This document shows, in pieces, positions 18,601-26,751 of a DNA stretch of 64,000 nucleotides. This stretch comes from Arenimonas caeni (GTDB lineage: Bacteria > Pseudomonadota > Gammaproteobacteria > Xanthomonadales > Xanthomonadaceae), in assembly GCF_003024235.1 (NCBI RefSeq), contig NZ_KZ679084.1, positions 272,683 through 336,682 on the forward strand. The letters run 5' to 3'. The notes beneath the pieces are model-generated. The model was not told the origin of the DNA. It did no database searches and worked only from the letters and a program-made list of their open reading frames with translations. Numbering within the stretch: the first letter of the stretch is position 1; each line of letters opens with the position of its first letter. The position numbers and the translations under genes were made by a program.

Positions 18601-19307
18601 GGCTTGCTGGCCTCGAACGCGCCCTTGGCCAGGGCGTCGAGCGTGCCGGCGGCGACCCAGAACAGCCGGCGCGCGTGCTCGGCGTCGGTGATCGGCACCA
18701 GCTGCTCGCACACGTCGGTGAGGTCGCGGATGGTGTTGGCGCTGTTGTCGTCGCGCAGCCAGCGCAGCAGCGCCGACTGGAACAGGTTGCGCAGGGTCTC
18801 GGCGCGGCGCTTGAGTTCGTCGGCGGCCAGCGGCTGGACCGGGCCGGCGGCGGACGCCGGCAGCGGCCGGGACAGGTCGGGCGAGAACAGCACCACCTCC
18901 GACAGGCCCTTCTCGCCGCGCGTCTCGCGCAGTTCGTTGAGCAGCGGCAGCAGCACGATCGGGATGTCGCGATGGCCAGACTGCAGGCGCTCGAGGTAGT
19001 CGGGCAGCTGCACGATGCCGCGCATCAGCGCCGCGTAGCCGCTATCGCGCTCGGCCACCGAACCCTCGACCAGGGCCTTGGCCAGCTGCTCCATCTCCTC
19101 GGCCACCATGGCCGCGCCGTAGAGCTCGACCATGCGCAGGGTGCCCTGCACCTGGTGCAACAGGTTCGCGCACGACTTGAGCTGGCCCGGGTCCTCGCCC
19201 TCTTCGACGTAGGCCTCAAGGGCCTGGCGCGCCTGGCGCAGCGTCTCGTCGAGCTCCGGCTTGACCCAGGTGAGCGTGGTGAAATCGATGTCTTCGTTCA
19301 GCCTCAT
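12660..19307 (-). CDS. chpA: Pil-Chp hybrid chemotaxis kinase ChpA/PilL
   Basis: Very large CheA-type kinase (2215 residues) of the type IV pilus chemosensory system. Several Hpt-like modules: degenerate ones in the first 600 residues (LLHQVQGTLRM near 49), an intact HTLKGSGRLVG near 737, an atypical HTMNGAFAMTE near 919, and an intact HTLKGGARMAG near 1447. Between the last two lie a hexapeptide tract (residues about 1126-1292) and a pentapeptide tract (about 1338-1379). Then come the dimerisation region, the ATPase domain (NAVAHGLETP, DDGRGLD, GRGVGMDVV), a CheW domain and a C-terminal receiver (VVDDS, LLDIEMPRMDG, GKPYQ). It would phosphorylate PilG after signals from PilJ, tuning PilT/PilU and cAMP (known in P. 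aeruginosa). It overlaps chpB. Confidence 0.97.
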   Translation of the reverse strand: MRLNEDIDFTTLTWVKPELDETLRQARQALEAYVEEGEDPGQLKSCANLLHQVQGTLRMVELYGAAMVAEEMEQLAKALVEGSVAERDSGYAALMRGIVQLPDYLERLQSGHRDIPIVLLPLLNELRETRGEKGLSEVVLFSPDLSRPLPASAAGPVQPLAADELKRRAETLRNLFQSALLRWLRDDNSANTIRDLTDVCEQLVPITDAEHARRLFWVAAGTLDALAKGAFEASKPLKQALAKVEQEIKRLSEGGDAAFRTDPPLELTRQLLYFVAHAPTEGGRIGEIREVFGLGQYLPSESELAHARGSLSGRNKALLSTVAGAIKEDLLRVKDALDLHLRSPEAPAADLGEQAEALDRVADTLGMLGLGVPRRVVQDQRTAIHAISSGQRPADESALLDIAGALLYVEASLDDQVARLGEANAADVSGDAVAEAATERLLPGSEARQVLEVLVKEAIANFAQARQCFVAFVETHWDHAQLADVPRLLEEVGGALRILEIQEAPEYLTAVRRFTENELLRRRRVPNGQQMDRLADALAGLEYFLEAVRDRRPKREQILAIARQNLESLGYWPLPAEDLTPPAASVPAAGAAAPAAPLAVEPPAPEPEPVLEAQAEPEPEAEISFELPAGFEPEPEALPEPAVEPEAADLAAFAPVEAPVADEAPVAIEAAPAEAAAPAAAGLPAIAGFDGGSDEIDDEIREVFLEEFQEEIGNLEQLLPNWRKQPDNMEQLRPIRRVFHTLKGSGRLVGAKTLGEFSWKVESMLNRVLDGTRQASPAVVSLIENAFNTLPLLRAALQGETVHADLAGIEAVAERVAAGDEAFYTPPAPAEAAAPVAPAEPQATAVEPAPAPEPEFAGGPVFEAEEPAPAAAASGFAIDPVLFEILKPEVAGHLETVDAWLAGCAASGPQPVTDPLLRSVHTMNGAFAMTEVTTLTAVTAPLEGFLKRSLAASVQPGHEGVRAISDVAAAIREVIGLLEHPSPQLPVYDVLAAEVTALRDALPEASLPSVPMAPEETTTELPSAVTLPEFDLTNLPVFDEPSEPAEAPESVQVEMPAESPESERISLEAFLADASAEAGVPAFSITEAEPEPGLSADEIAAADAALQAAAEQAAREAAEAEAAAAAAEAERLAEAERLAEEARLAEEARLAEAERLAEEARLAEEARLAEEARLAEEARLAEEARLAEEARLAEEARLAEEARLAEEARLAEEASLAEEARLAEEARLAEEARLAEEARLAEEARLAEEARLAEEARLAEEARLAEEARLAEEASLAEEARLAEEARLAEEAAEAEAAQLAASEARDEFYGMSIEELEAATAPGASEGPAEVAEEAPAAEEAVAEEAVAEETVVEETVAEETVAEEAIAEEAIAEEAIAGDTVGAGVPLAIDPEDPDAALDTSELDEDLLDIFLDESEDLLDHSDGMLAALRENTQDRELVVGLQRDLHTLKGGARMAGIFAVGELGHAMESLLEVVAEGRRELDPTGVIVLERAFDRLHVMVTRVGERKAIALPANLIAQIDALAKGRPLEGAGVAPAEAATEAAPAAPKETALDRKAAAAQEAAFTRVIQAATGGAAGGLAPLSAPIEGLGEEEETGGVRAPQEQVRIRADLLDRLVNYAGEVAIYRARLEQQLGAFRSNLGELGQTTTRLREQLRKLDIETEAQIIARYQREGDTSEETFDPLELDRFTTQQQLSRSLAESAADLTSLQGSLDDLVRQYETLLLQQSRVSSDLQEGLMRTRMVPFDALVPRLRRVLRQSGSETGKQVNLKVDGASGEMDRNVLDRMTAPLEHMLRNAVAHGLETPADRKQAKKPEEGTVRIQLLREGSEVVLRISDDGRGLDKEAIRKKAIERGLLKPDAEVSDQALYGFILETGFSTAASVSRLAGRGVGMDVVYSEIRQLGGTLTIDSEPGKGSTFTIRLPFTLAVTQAVFVKIGDTSFAVPIASVQGVGRIDRTELDKQLASGNPIFTYAGESYAIHDLGRLIGHATAKAQDSLQMPLLLARSGDLRAAICIDQVLGSKEIVVKPVGPQVNSIPGIFGATIMGDGRVVVILDVAPLVRRQASVDHGAEAAALAAATVAAKSQRIPVVMVVDDSITMRKVTGRVLERHNFEVMTAKDGVDAIEKMAERIPDLMLLDIEMPRMDGYELAQNMRSDARMKDVPIIMITSRTGEKHRQRAFDIGVNRYLGKPYQEVELMRNVFEMLGMEPVNG
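15172..15295. repeat. 15-bp in-frame tandem repeat in chpA (AEEAV/AEETV/AEEAI)
   Basis: About eight tandem 15-bp units encode the pentapeptides AEEAV, AEETV, VEETV and AEEAI. DNA units differ by few bases, so the tract is recent. It lies just before the third strong Hpt module and is a flexible acidic linker. Copy number probably varies between strains. Confidence 0.85.
15430..15930. repeat. 18-bp in-frame tandem repeat in chpA (about 28 RLAEEA units)
   Basis: Roughly 28 tandem 18-bp units encode LAEEAR with rare variants (LAEEAS, LAEAER). DNA units are almost identical, differing at one or two positions such as GGCGAGC or GACGAGC variants, which indicates recent expansion by slippage or unequal exchange. 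The reading frame is kept throughout. The peptide is predicted to be a long charged alpha-helix separating the second and third clear Hpt regions. Confidence 0.95.
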
Positions 19308-19385
19308 GCCGAGGTCCTGTCAGGGCAAGGCGTCCGGGGGGACGCCGTTGCCGGTGTGTGGCCAGGGGCGAACCGGGCGGATGGA

Positions 19386-21431
19386 TCAGCCCGGCAGCTT
19401 GAAGTCGGCGACCGAACGACGCAGGTCGGCCGCCAGCTGCGCCAGGTTGCCGATCGACTCGGCCGTCTGGTTCGCACCCTGCGAGGTCTGGGTGGTGATC
19501 TCCTGAATCACGCTCATCGTGGCGGTGATGTTCGTCGCCGCGGTGGACTGCTGGCGCGCCGCCTGGGAGATGTTCTGGATGAGGTCGGCGAGGTCGTTCG
19601 ACACCTTCTCGATCTCGCCCAGGGCCAGGCCGGCGTCCTCGGCCAGTCGGGCACCGGCCACCACTTCCGCGGTGGTCTGTTCCATCGAGCTGACCGCTTC
19701 GTTGGTGTCGGACTGAATGGTCTGCACCAGGGCTTCGATTCGCTTCGTGGCGTTCGAGGCGCGTTCCGCGAGTCGCTGCACTTCGTCCGCCACCACCGCG
19801 AAGCCGCGGCCCGCCTCACCTGCCGAGGCCGCCTGGATGGCTGCGTTGAGCGCGAGGATGTTCGTCTGCTCGGAGATGTCGTTGATCAGTTCCACGATCG
19901 AGCCGATTTCCTGGGAGCTTTCACCCAGTCGCTTGATTCGCTTCGAGGTCTCCTGGATCTGGTCACGGATGTTGTCCATGCCCTGGATCGTCTGGCGCAC
20001 CACTTCGGCGCCCTTGGCGGCGATCTGCACGGAGCGCTGGGCCACGTCGGCCGATTCGGCGGAGTTCTTCGACACCTCGTCGATCGAGCCCGCGATCTCG
20101 TTGATCTGGGCCGAGGCGCTGGTGATCTGCTGGGCCTGGTGTTCCGCGGCCTCCGCCAGGTGCATGGCGGTGGCCTGGGTTTCCTGGGCCGAAGCGGCCA
20201 CCTGCACGGCGGTCTCGTTGATCGTACCCACCAGTCGGCGCAGCTCGTCGACGGTGAAGTTGATCGAGTCCGCGATCGCGCCGGTGATGTCCTCGGTCAC
20301 GGTCGCCTTCACGGTCAGGTCGCCTTCCGCGAGCGCGCCCATTTCGTCGAGCAGTCGCAGAATGGCTTCCTGATTGCGCTGGTTCAGCTCCTGCGTCTCC
20401 GCGGCGCGGCGGCCGAGGTCGCGGAAGATGGTGGCCAGCAGGCCGAACAGGCCGATCAGCACGCCGATGGCGCCGCCGATGGCGATGTAGTTGTTCGGGA
20501 AGACGCGCTGGTAGTTGATGTTGTCGAAGCTGGTGAACAGCGCCTGCGCGTTCTCCAGCAGCACGTTCGACTCTTCCGAGATCTGCGTGGCGGCGCCCTG
20601 CACCTCGGCCAGGTCGGCCGACGCGCCCAGCACCACGTCCAGGTCGGCCTGGGCCTCGGCGTACAGCTCCTCGGCCGCGGCCAGGTTGTTGATGCCGGCC
20701 TGGCTGGTGATGCGCTGGATGCCGGCTTCGGCGTTGCCCTCGCGGAAGCCCTGCAGCACCGAGGCGAACACGGTGGCGTCGCGCGAGAGCGCGTCGGCCG
20801 CCGAGACGGTGTTCTCGCCGCCGGCGACGATTTCCGTCACGCGGCGCGACATGCGGTCGGCCAGCACGATCTGGCGGTTGGCGATGGAGATCTGCGAGGC
20901 CGGGGCGTTGGCGTCCGACAGCGAGCGCACCACCTCGTCGAGCTGGAAGGCCAGGCGCGGCACGCGGCCGATGAACTGGCCGGCCGTGTCGGCCAGGTTG
21001 AGCACCTGCTCCTCGGCGGCGGTGATGGTGTCGGCCGCCTGGGCCATCGTGGTCCAGGTGCCGGTGACCTTCTCGAGCGCGCTGGCCACGCCCGGGGCGT
21101 TCGGGTCGCCCTCGTAGCCCGGCACGCCCTCGGTGGCGCTGCCCGAGCGCAGCGCCGCGACGATCTGGTCAATGCGCGACTTGGTGGCCTTGAACTCGGC
21201 GAAGGCGTCGGCGTTGCCGTCGACCGCCTCCTGCGAGTACTTGGCCAGCTGCTGCGAAAGCACCTGCAGGTCCGCCGTCAGGCCTCGCGCGTTGTTTTCC
21301 TGGTTGTTCAGGTAACTGGCGTAGATGAAGTTAACGCCGAACAGGATGAGCGAGATGATGAGGATGACGGCCCAGAACCGGATGCCGAAGCTGGTGAACT
21401 TGTCGGTGATCGAGCGCGAATTAGTGCTCAT
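19386..21431 (-). CDS. pilJ: Methyl-accepting chemotaxis protein PilJ
   Basis: Membrane receptor of the Pil-Chp system, 681 residues, close to P. aeruginosa PilJ length. First membrane helix at about residues 19-41 ([19 protein letters not shown]), periplasmic region with two PilJ-type helical modules, second helix at about 318-342 ([20 protein letters not shown]), HAMP, and the signalling domain with the conserved tip [20 protein letters not shown]...[18 protein letters not shown]. It binds the couplers PilI/ChpC and controls the ChpA kinase; in P. aeruginosa it senses pilus-surface contact. It is 57 nt after pilI and 78 nt before chpA. Confidence 0.97.
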   Translation of the reverse strand: MSTNSRSITDKFTSFGIRFWAVILIISLILFGVNFIYASYLNNQENNARGLTADLQVLSQQLAKYSQEAVDGNADAFAEFKATKSRIDQIVAALRSGSATEGVPGYEGDPNAPGVASALEKVTGTWTTMAQAADTITAAEEQVLNLADTAGQFIGRVPRLAFQLDEVVRSLSDANAPASQISIANRQIVLADRMSRRVTEIVAGGENTVSAADALSRDATVFASVLQGFREGNAEAGIQRITSQAGINNLAAAEELYAEAQADLDVVLGASADLAEVQGAATQISEESNVLLENAQALFTSFDNINYQRVFPNNYIAIGGAIGVLIGLFGLLATIFRDLGRRAAETQELNQRNQEAILRLLDEMGALAEGDLTVKATVTEDITGAIADSINFTVDELRRLVGTINETAVQVAASAQETQATAMHLAEAAEHQAQQITSASAQINEIAGSIDEVSKNSAESADVAQRSVQIAAKGAEVVRQTIQGMDNIRDQIQETSKRIKRLGESSQEIGSIVELINDISEQTNILALNAAIQAASAGEAGRGFAVVADEVQRLAERASNATKRIEALVQTIQSDTNEAVSSMEQTTAEVVAGARLAEDAGLALGEIEKVSNDLADLIQNISQAARQQSTAATNITATMSVIQEITTQTSQGANQTAESIGNLAQLAADLRRSVADFKLPG

Positions 21432-21488
21432 GACTGGACCTCATCCCCTGATAAAAGACTGCAAAACATTGGAAGGCGTGGCTGCCAC

Positions 21489-22046
21489 TCATGCGGTGGC
21501 CTGGCGGAATTCGGGGGTACGCGTGAGCAACGACATGTTGAACACACCCCAGGTCTGGTCGGCCAGCGTGTACGCCTGGCCGACGAAATGGCCGTAGCGG
21601 CCGGGCACGTCGCCGGGCGATTCGGCCCGGTGGGTGTCGTTGAAGGTTCGCTGGCCGAAGAGCTCGTCGATGATGACCGCGACGTTGCCGCCGGCCTGGC
21701 GCACCACCAGCACGCGCTGGCCTTCGTGCACCACCGTGCGCTCGCCCTCGAGGAACATCTTCAGGTCGACCACGGGCAGCAGGCTGCCGCGCACGTTGGC
21801 CACGCCGAGCATCCAGGACTGCGCACCGGGCACGGGCGTGACCGGCGGCAGCGGCAGGATCTCGACCACTTCGTCGAAGGACGAGACCAGGCGGCGCTGG
21901 CCGAGCCGGAAGCCGACCCCTCGCCAGTGGCCCGGTGCCTCGACCATCTCCGGGCGCCCCGCCTCGTGCGCGAGGGAACGCTGCTCGTAGTCGAGCAGGA
22001 CCTCGAAGGGCGTGGCGCGCTTGGAGCTGGCGGACGACTTGGACAT
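21489..22046 (-). CDS. pilI: CheW-like coupling protein PilI
   Basis: CheW-family adaptor of 185 residues that links PilJ to the ChpA kinase. Recognisable segments: HWRGVGFRLGQRRLVSSFDEVVEILPLP, QSWMLGVANVRGSLLPVVDLK and VAVIIDELFGQRTF, matching PilI. The start at 22046 (MSKSSASSKRATPFEVLL) lies 7 nt after the pilG stop; the frame stays open upstream into pilG but that part has no family similarity. pilH, which lies between pilG and pilI in P. aeruginosa, is absent here. Confidence 0.93.
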   Translation of the reverse strand: MSKSSASSKRATPFEVLLDYEQRSLAHEAGRPEMVEAPGHWRGVGFRLGQRRLVSSFDEVVEILPLPPVTPVPGAQSWMLGVANVRGSLLPVVDLKMFLEGERTVVHEGQRVLVVRQAGGNVAVIIDELFGQRTFNDTHRAESPGDVPGRYGHFVGQAYTLADQTWGVFNMSLLTRTPEFRQATA

Positions 22047-22053
22047 GGAAGCC

Positions 22054-22443
22054 TCAGCCGGCCGGGACGTACTTGCGGATGGCCGAGAGCAGCTCATCGC
22101 GGGTGAAGGGCTTGGTGAGGTACTGCTCGGAGCCGACGATGCGGCCACGCGCCTTGTCGAACAGGCCGTCCTTGGAGGACAGCATGATGACGGGGGTGGA
22201 CTTGAACATCTGGTTGTTCTTGATCAGCGCGCAGGTCTGGTAGCCGTCCAGGCGCGGCATCATGATGTCGACGAAGACGATCTGGGGCTGGTGGTCGGCG
22301 ATCTTGGCCAGGGCTTCGAAACCGTCCGTGGCGGTCACGACGTCGCAGCCCTCCTTCTTGAGCAGGGTCTCGGCGGTGCGCCGGATGGTCTTGGAATCGT
22401 CGATGACCATGACCCGCAAGCCGGCCAGGCTGTTGTCGTCCAT
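22054..22443 (-). CDS. pilG: Type IV pilus response regulator PilG
   Basis: Single-domain receiver (129 residues), output of the Pil-Chp phosphorelay that promotes pilus extension and, in P. aeruginosa, CyaB/cAMP signalling. Nearly diagnostic PilG segments: VMVIDDSKTIRRTAETLLKK, FVDIMMPRLDGYQTCALIK, MLSSKDGLFDKARGRIVGS and YLTKPF. The phospho-acceptor Asp, Ser/Thr and Lys are all present. I prefer the ATG at 22443 (GGGGAG just upstream); another in-frame ATG lies at 22455. First gene of the operon pilG-pilI-pilJ-chpA-chpB-chpC. Confidence 0.96.
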   Translation of the reverse strand: MDDNSLAGLRVMVIDDSKTIRRTAETLLKKEGCDVVTATDGFEALAKIADHQPQIVFVDIMMPRLDGYQTCALIKNNQMFKSTPVIMLSSKDGLFDKARGRIVGSEQYLTKPFTRDELLSAIRKYVPAG

Positions 22444-22507
22444 CTCACTCCCCATAACGATGCTGTCCCTGGCAATACGGGCCTCCGGGAAGCCCGCAGA
22501 ATCTCAG

Positions 22508-22538
22508 CTTATATCCCAGCCAGCGCCAAATGTGTCAA
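22508..22538 (-). promoter_or_regulatory. Probable sigma-70 promoter of the pilG operon
   Basis: Read on the minus strand: a perfect TTGACA (22533-22538) and TATAAG (22508-22513), 19 bp apart; GATATA at 17 bp is an alternative -10. It gives a 5' leader of about 60 nt before pilG. This is the best -35 box in the window. The rest of the divergent gap up to gshB contains no other feature I can support. Confidence 0.6.
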
Positions 22539-22629
22539 GCACGGCGCGGTTTTGGCGTGACCTGGTCCACGGTCCGCGCCGGCCCCTGCTAGTCTAGTCG
22601 CTCCCGTGGTTTTTGAGACGAAGGCGCCG

Positions 22630-23586
<957 letters not shown>

Positions 23587-23587
23587 G

Positions 23588-24451
23588 ATGGCGGCCCGCC
23601 CCGGCATCGGGCCCGGCGACCGCCTGGGCGCCACGCTGGCCCTGTCGGCGATCCTGTTCGGGGTGCTGATCCTGGGCGTGGGCTTTGCCCTGGACCGGGC
23701 CGCGCCGGTGGCGCCGACCCTGGACGTGATCCTCACCGAAACCCGCAGCGAAACCCCGCCCGAGGACGCCGATTTCATCGCCCAGGCCGACAACCAGGGC
23801 GGCGGCGAGAGCGAACGGGCCGAGCGCCCGCGCGAGGAGCAGCTGGCCCCGGTGCCCAAAGTGGAGGCCGGGCTGGCGCCGGAACCGCTGGTGGCCCAGG
23901 CCCCGCCGCCCGAGCCCGAGCCGGTGCCGCGCCTGCTGGCCACCACGGCGCCCTCGCCCGACCGGCTGCCGGCGCCCGAGGACCAGCGCGACACCGAGCC
24001 CGAGCTGCTGCCCCGGGGCGAGGAGCTGATCGAGCAGAGCCTGGAGATGGCCCGGCTGGCGGCCGAGATCGAGCGCCGGCAGGAACTGCTGGCCAAGCGC
24101 CCCAAGCGCAAATTCGTGTCCGCCAGCACGCGCGAATACGAGTACGCGGCCTATCTGCGGGCCTGGGTGACCAAGGTGGAGCGGGTGGGCAACCTCAATT
24201 ATCCGGACGAGGCTCGCCGGCGCGGGCTGTCCGGGCGGCTGGTGATGACGGTGGCGGTGCGCCGCGACGGCAGCGTCGAGGACATCCTGCTCAACCGCTC
24301 CAGCGGCCTGGGCGTGCTCGACCAGGCCGCCACCCGCATCGTTCGCCTCTCCGAGCCCTTCCCGCCCCTGCCCGAGACCTCCGAACAGGTCGACGTGCTG
24401 CACATCACCCGCACCTGGCAGTTCCAGAACGGCTCCGTGCTCTCCGACTGA
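23588..24451 (+). CDS. TonB-family protein (TonB3-like position)
   Basis: 287 residues: a single N-terminal membrane anchor (residues about 15-35, LALSAILFGVLILGVGFAL), a long Pro/Glu-rich periplasmic spacer (about 40-150), a helical basic stretch, and a C-terminal TonB domain (NLNYPDEARRRGLSGRLVMT, then VRRDGSVEDILLNRSSG and LDQAATRIVRL). TonB proteins pass proton-motive energy from ExbBD to the outer membrane. The location beside gshB and pilG matches P. aeruginosa PA0406 (tonB3), which is needed for normal twitching motility (recalled literature), so a role with pili is likely. Confidence 0.88.
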   Translation: MAARPGIGPGDRLGATLALSAILFGVLILGVGFALDRAAPVAPTLDVILTETRSETPPEDADFIAQADNQGGGESERAERPREEQLAPVPKVEAGLAPEPLVAQAPPPEPEPVPRLLATTAPSPDRLPAPEDQRDTEPELLPRGEELIEQSLEMARLAAEIERRQELLAKRPKRKFVSASTREYEYAAYLRAWVTKVERVGNLNYPDEARRRGLSGRLVMTVAVRRDGSVEDILLNRSSGLGVLDQAATRIVRLSEPFPPLPETSEQVDVLHITRTWQFQNGSVLSD

Positions 24452-24452
24452 T

Positions 24453-24475
24453 GCGGGAGGGGCTTCAGGCCCGAC
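24453..24475. repeat. REP-like element after the TonB-like gene
   Basis: GCGGGAGGGGCTTCAGGCCC followed by GAC, a variant of the REP-like family with core GTGGGAGG...CCCGAC. It starts 2 nt after the stop codon and precedes copy B of the long repeat. Confidence 0.55.
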
Positions 24476-24510
24476 GCCTTTGCTGCTCTTGGCTCAGGCG
24501 ACTCGCTACT

Positions 24511-24720
24511 TTCGCGGGTGGAGGCGGCGTGCACGCGTACGACTCGACGGAGTGGAGGACAGGATGTCCGCAACGCACGGCCGTAAGCTGGTCAGGGATG
24601 ACGCTTGCGCGCGGCCGGACGGCGAGTCGTACGCGTGCGCGGCGGCGCCACTCCGCCAGGCATCCGGCCGGAAAGGCCAGCAGCGCGCAGGCAGTCAGGC
24701 CTGAAGGCCCGCCCGCAGGA
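24511..24720 (+). repeat. Long dispersed intergenic repeat, copy B (ERIC-like, with REP-like tail)
   Basis: Inverted 16-bp arms at 24531-24546 and 24623-24638, identical to those of copy A and again 76 nt apart. The inner hairpin GGACA-gga-TGTCC is kept, while the second inner hairpin is weakened (GTCAG-gg-ATGAC). A REP-like tail (about 24690-24720) reaches almost to the pyrB stop. It lies in the convergent gap between the TonB-like gene and pyrB, in the opposite orientation to copy A. Confidence 0.88.
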
Positions 24721-24722
24721 GG

Positions 24723-25688
24723 TCAGAGGGGGGCGGTGGCGCCGAGGAGGAGGTCGATGGCGGCCATGCGCACGGGCAGGCCGTTGGCGACCTGTTCGAG
24801 GATGACCGACCGGGGGCCGTCGGCGACGTCGCCGTCGATCTCGACGCCGCGGTTCATCGGGCCCGGGTGCATCACGATGGCGCCGGGGGCGGCGCGGGCC
24901 AGGCGGGCGGGCGTGAGGCCGAAGTCGCGGTAATAACCCTCGAGCGAGGGCACCAGGCCCTGCTCCATGCGCTCGCGCTGCAGGCGCAGCATCATCGCCG
25001 CATCCACGCCCTCGACCGCCGCGTCCATGTCGTGGAACACCTCGCAGCCACGCAGCACCTCGGGGCCCGGCAGCAGGTTGGCCGGCCCGCAGACGCGGAT
25101 TTCGCCGCAGCCGAGCGTGCGCAGCGCCTGCAGGTCGGAGCGCGCCACCCGCGAATGCAGCACGTCGCCGGCCACCAGCACCTTCAGCGCGGAGAAATCG
25201 GCGCCCTTGTGCTGGCGCAGCGTGAGCATGTCGAGCAGGCCCTGGGTCGGGTGGTTGCTGCGGCCGTCGCCGGCGTTGATCACCCGGGTGCCGGGCCTGG
25301 CGCCGGCGGCCAGTTCGGCCACCGCGCCATCGCTGGCGTGGCGGATCACGAACAGGTCCACGCCCATGGCCTCGATGGTCCTGAGCGTGTCGAGCGCCGT
25401 TTCGCCCTTCTTGGTCGAGGAGGTCGAGACGTCGAAGTTGAGCACGTCCATGCCCAGCCGCGCCGCGGCCAGCTGGAAACTGCTGCGCGTGCGGGTGGAA
25501 GGCTCGAAGAACAGCGTGCAGCAGGTGCGGCCCGCGTGCCGGCCGCGCAGGGCGCTGCCGCCGAGGGCGTGCGGGCGCAGCAGCTCGGCCTGGTCGAGCA
25601 GCTGGCGCAGCACCGGCGCGGGCAGGCCGTCGAGGCTGAGCAGGTGGCGCAGGCGGCCGTCGGGTTCGAGCTGGAGTTCGGCGGTCAT
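24723..25688 (-). CDS. pyrB: Aspartate carbamoyltransferase catalytic subunit PyrB
   Basis: Catalyses carbamoyl phosphate plus aspartate to N-carbamoylaspartate in pyrimidine synthesis. 321 residues. Carbamoyl-phosphate site FFEPSTRTRSSFQ, mobile loop STSSTKKGET, HPTQGLLDM, and aspartate site segment AIVMHPGPMNRGVEI are all present. The ATG at 25688 overlaps the ruvX stop (ATGA); the open frame upstream overlaps ruvX and is not coding. No pyrI, pyrR or dihydroorotase-like gene follows, unlike P. aeruginosa, where pyrR and a pyrC-like gene adjoin pyrB. Last gene of the yqgE-ruvX-pyrB run. Confidence 0.96.
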   Translation of the reverse strand: MTAELQLEPDGRLRHLLSLDGLPAPVLRQLLDQAELLRPHALGGSALRGRHAGRTCCTLFFEPSTRTRSSFQLAAARLGMDVLNFDVSTSSTKKGETALDTLRTIEAMGVDLFVIRHASDGAVAELAAGARPGTRVINAGDGRSNHPTQGLLDMLTLRQHKGADFSALKVLVAGDVLHSRVARSDLQALRTLGCGEIRVCGPANLLPGPEVLRGCEVFHDMDAAVEGVDAAMMLRLQRERMEQGLVPSLEGYYRDFGLTPARLARAAPGAIVMHPGPMNRGVEIDGDVADGPRSVILEQVANGLPVRMAAIDLLLGATAPL

Positions 25689-26161
25689 GGCGTGGCGTCG
25701 GGTCCGGGGTCGGGGGTCGGTTCTTGGCGGGCGTCGGGCTCGGTGAGCCAGCGTTCGAGGATCACCACCGCCGCCAGCGCGTCGAGCTGGCTGGCCTGGT
25801 GGCGGCGGCGGGTGCCGGCGGCGCGGCCGGCGGCGAAGCGCCGGGCGGCCTCGAGCGAGCTGCGGCGCTCGTCCACCTGCTGCACCGGCAGGCCGTAGCG
25901 CTTGGCCAGGGCGCGGGCGAAACCGCGGGCGCGCTGCCGGGCCGGCTGGTCGCCACCGTCGAGCGTGGCCGGGTCGCCCACCACCAGCGCGTCGGGGCGC
26001 CATTCGCCCATCCAGCGGTCCAGGCGCGGCCAGTCGGGACCGCTGGCGTGCACCTCGAGCACGCCCAGTTCGCGCGCGCTGCCCGAGACGGTGTTGCCCA
26101 CCGCCACGCCGATGCGGCGGGCGCCGACATCGAAGCCCAGCAGGGTCGTGGGGCCGCTCAT
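25685..26161 (-). CDS. ruvX: Holliday-junction resolvase-like RuvX/YqgF
   Basis: RNase H-fold protein of 158 residues involved in 16S rRNA 5' processing (known for YqgF) and proposed as a Holliday-junction nuclease. Features: LLGFDVGARRIGVAVGN at the N-terminus, VVGDPATLDGG, VQQVDERRSSLEA and the late Asp in SQLDALAAVVILERWL. The C-terminal tail (about 17 residues, Pro/Asp-rich) is extra. Overlaps yqgE and pyrB by 4 bp each. Confidence 0.94.
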   Translation of the reverse strand: MSGPTTLLGFDVGARRIGVAVGNTVSGSARELGVLEVHASGPDWPRLDRWMGEWRPDALVVGDPATLDGGDQPARQRARGFARALAKRYGLPVQQVDERRSSLEAARRFAAGRAAGTRRRHQASQLDALAAVVILERWLTEPDARQEPTPDPGPDATP

Positions 26162-26721
26162 GCGTGCCCGGCGTAATCGGCCAGGCGGTCCAGGTCGACG
26201 CCCAGGCGGCCGGCGGCGGCGCGCCAGCGCAGCTCGACCGGCGTGTCGAAGAGGATGCCGGCGTCGGCCGGCACCGTCAGCCAGCTGTTGGCCGCCAGTT
26301 CGTCCTCGAGCTGGCCGGCCGTCCAGCCGGCGTAGCCCAGGGCCAGGTGCCAGCGCGCCGGGCCCTCGCCGCGGGCGATGGCTTCGAGGATGTCGCGCGA
26401 GGTGGTCACGGCTAGGCCGTTGCCCAGGCGCAGGCTCGAATCCCAGGGGCGCGGGTCGTCGTGCAGCACGAAGCCGCGGTCGGGCTGCACCGGGCCGCCG
26501 GCCAGCACCGGGCGGTCGGCCAGGCTGGCGTCGCTGGTTTCCAGCTTCATCTGCCCGAGCAGCTCGCCGAAGCGGTAGTCGGCCGGGTGGTTGATCACCA
26601 GGCCCATCGCGCCCTCGTCGTCGTGCTGGCAGACCAGGGTGACCGAACGGAAGAAGTTCGGATCATCCATCGCCGGCATGGCGATCAGGAAATGTTCGGC
26701 GAGGGAACGGGGTTCGGCCAT
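26158..26721 (-). CDS. yqgE: UPF0301 protein YqgE
   Basis: Conserved cytoplasmic protein of 187 residues; function not established. Family signatures: LAEHFLIAMPAMDDPNFFRSVTLVCQHDDEGAMG is unmistakable in parts (LIAMPAMDDPNFF, VCQHDDEGAMGLVIN), with VLAGGPVQPDRGFVLHD, LALGYAGWTAGQLEDE and NSWLTVPAD. First gene of the yqgE-ruvX-pyrB run. A TAGAAT -10 box (26728-26733, minus strand) lies 6 nt before the ATG, suggesting a leaderless message. Confidence 0.95.
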   Translation of the reverse strand: MAEPRSLAEHFLIAMPAMDDPNFFRSVTLVCQHDDEGAMGLVINHPADYRFGELLGQMKLETSDASLADRPVLAGGPVQPDRGFVLHDDPRPWDSSLRLGNGLAVTTSRDILEAIARGEGPARWHLALGYAGWTAGQLEDELAANSWLTVPADAGILFDTPVELRWRAAAGRLGVDLDRLADYAGHA

Positions 26722-26727
26722 GCGGCC

Positions 26728-26733
26728 ATTCTA
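26728..26733 (-). promoter_or_regulatory. Probable -10 box of yqgE (TAGAAT)
   Basis: TAGAAT on the minus strand, then GGCCGC and the yqgE ATG. Same layout as the nudE promoter. The spacing places the transcription start at the start codon. Confidence 0.5.
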
Positions 26734-26751
26734 GCGCGCCGGCGCCGCGGC

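Noticed and set aside
24564..24700. Short conserved open frame (starting MSATHGRKLV) inside all three long repeats
   Set aside because: The peptide is conserved only because the repeat is. Changes in copy C preserve stem pairing and alter the peptide (Tyr to Cys), so structure explains the conservation better than coding.
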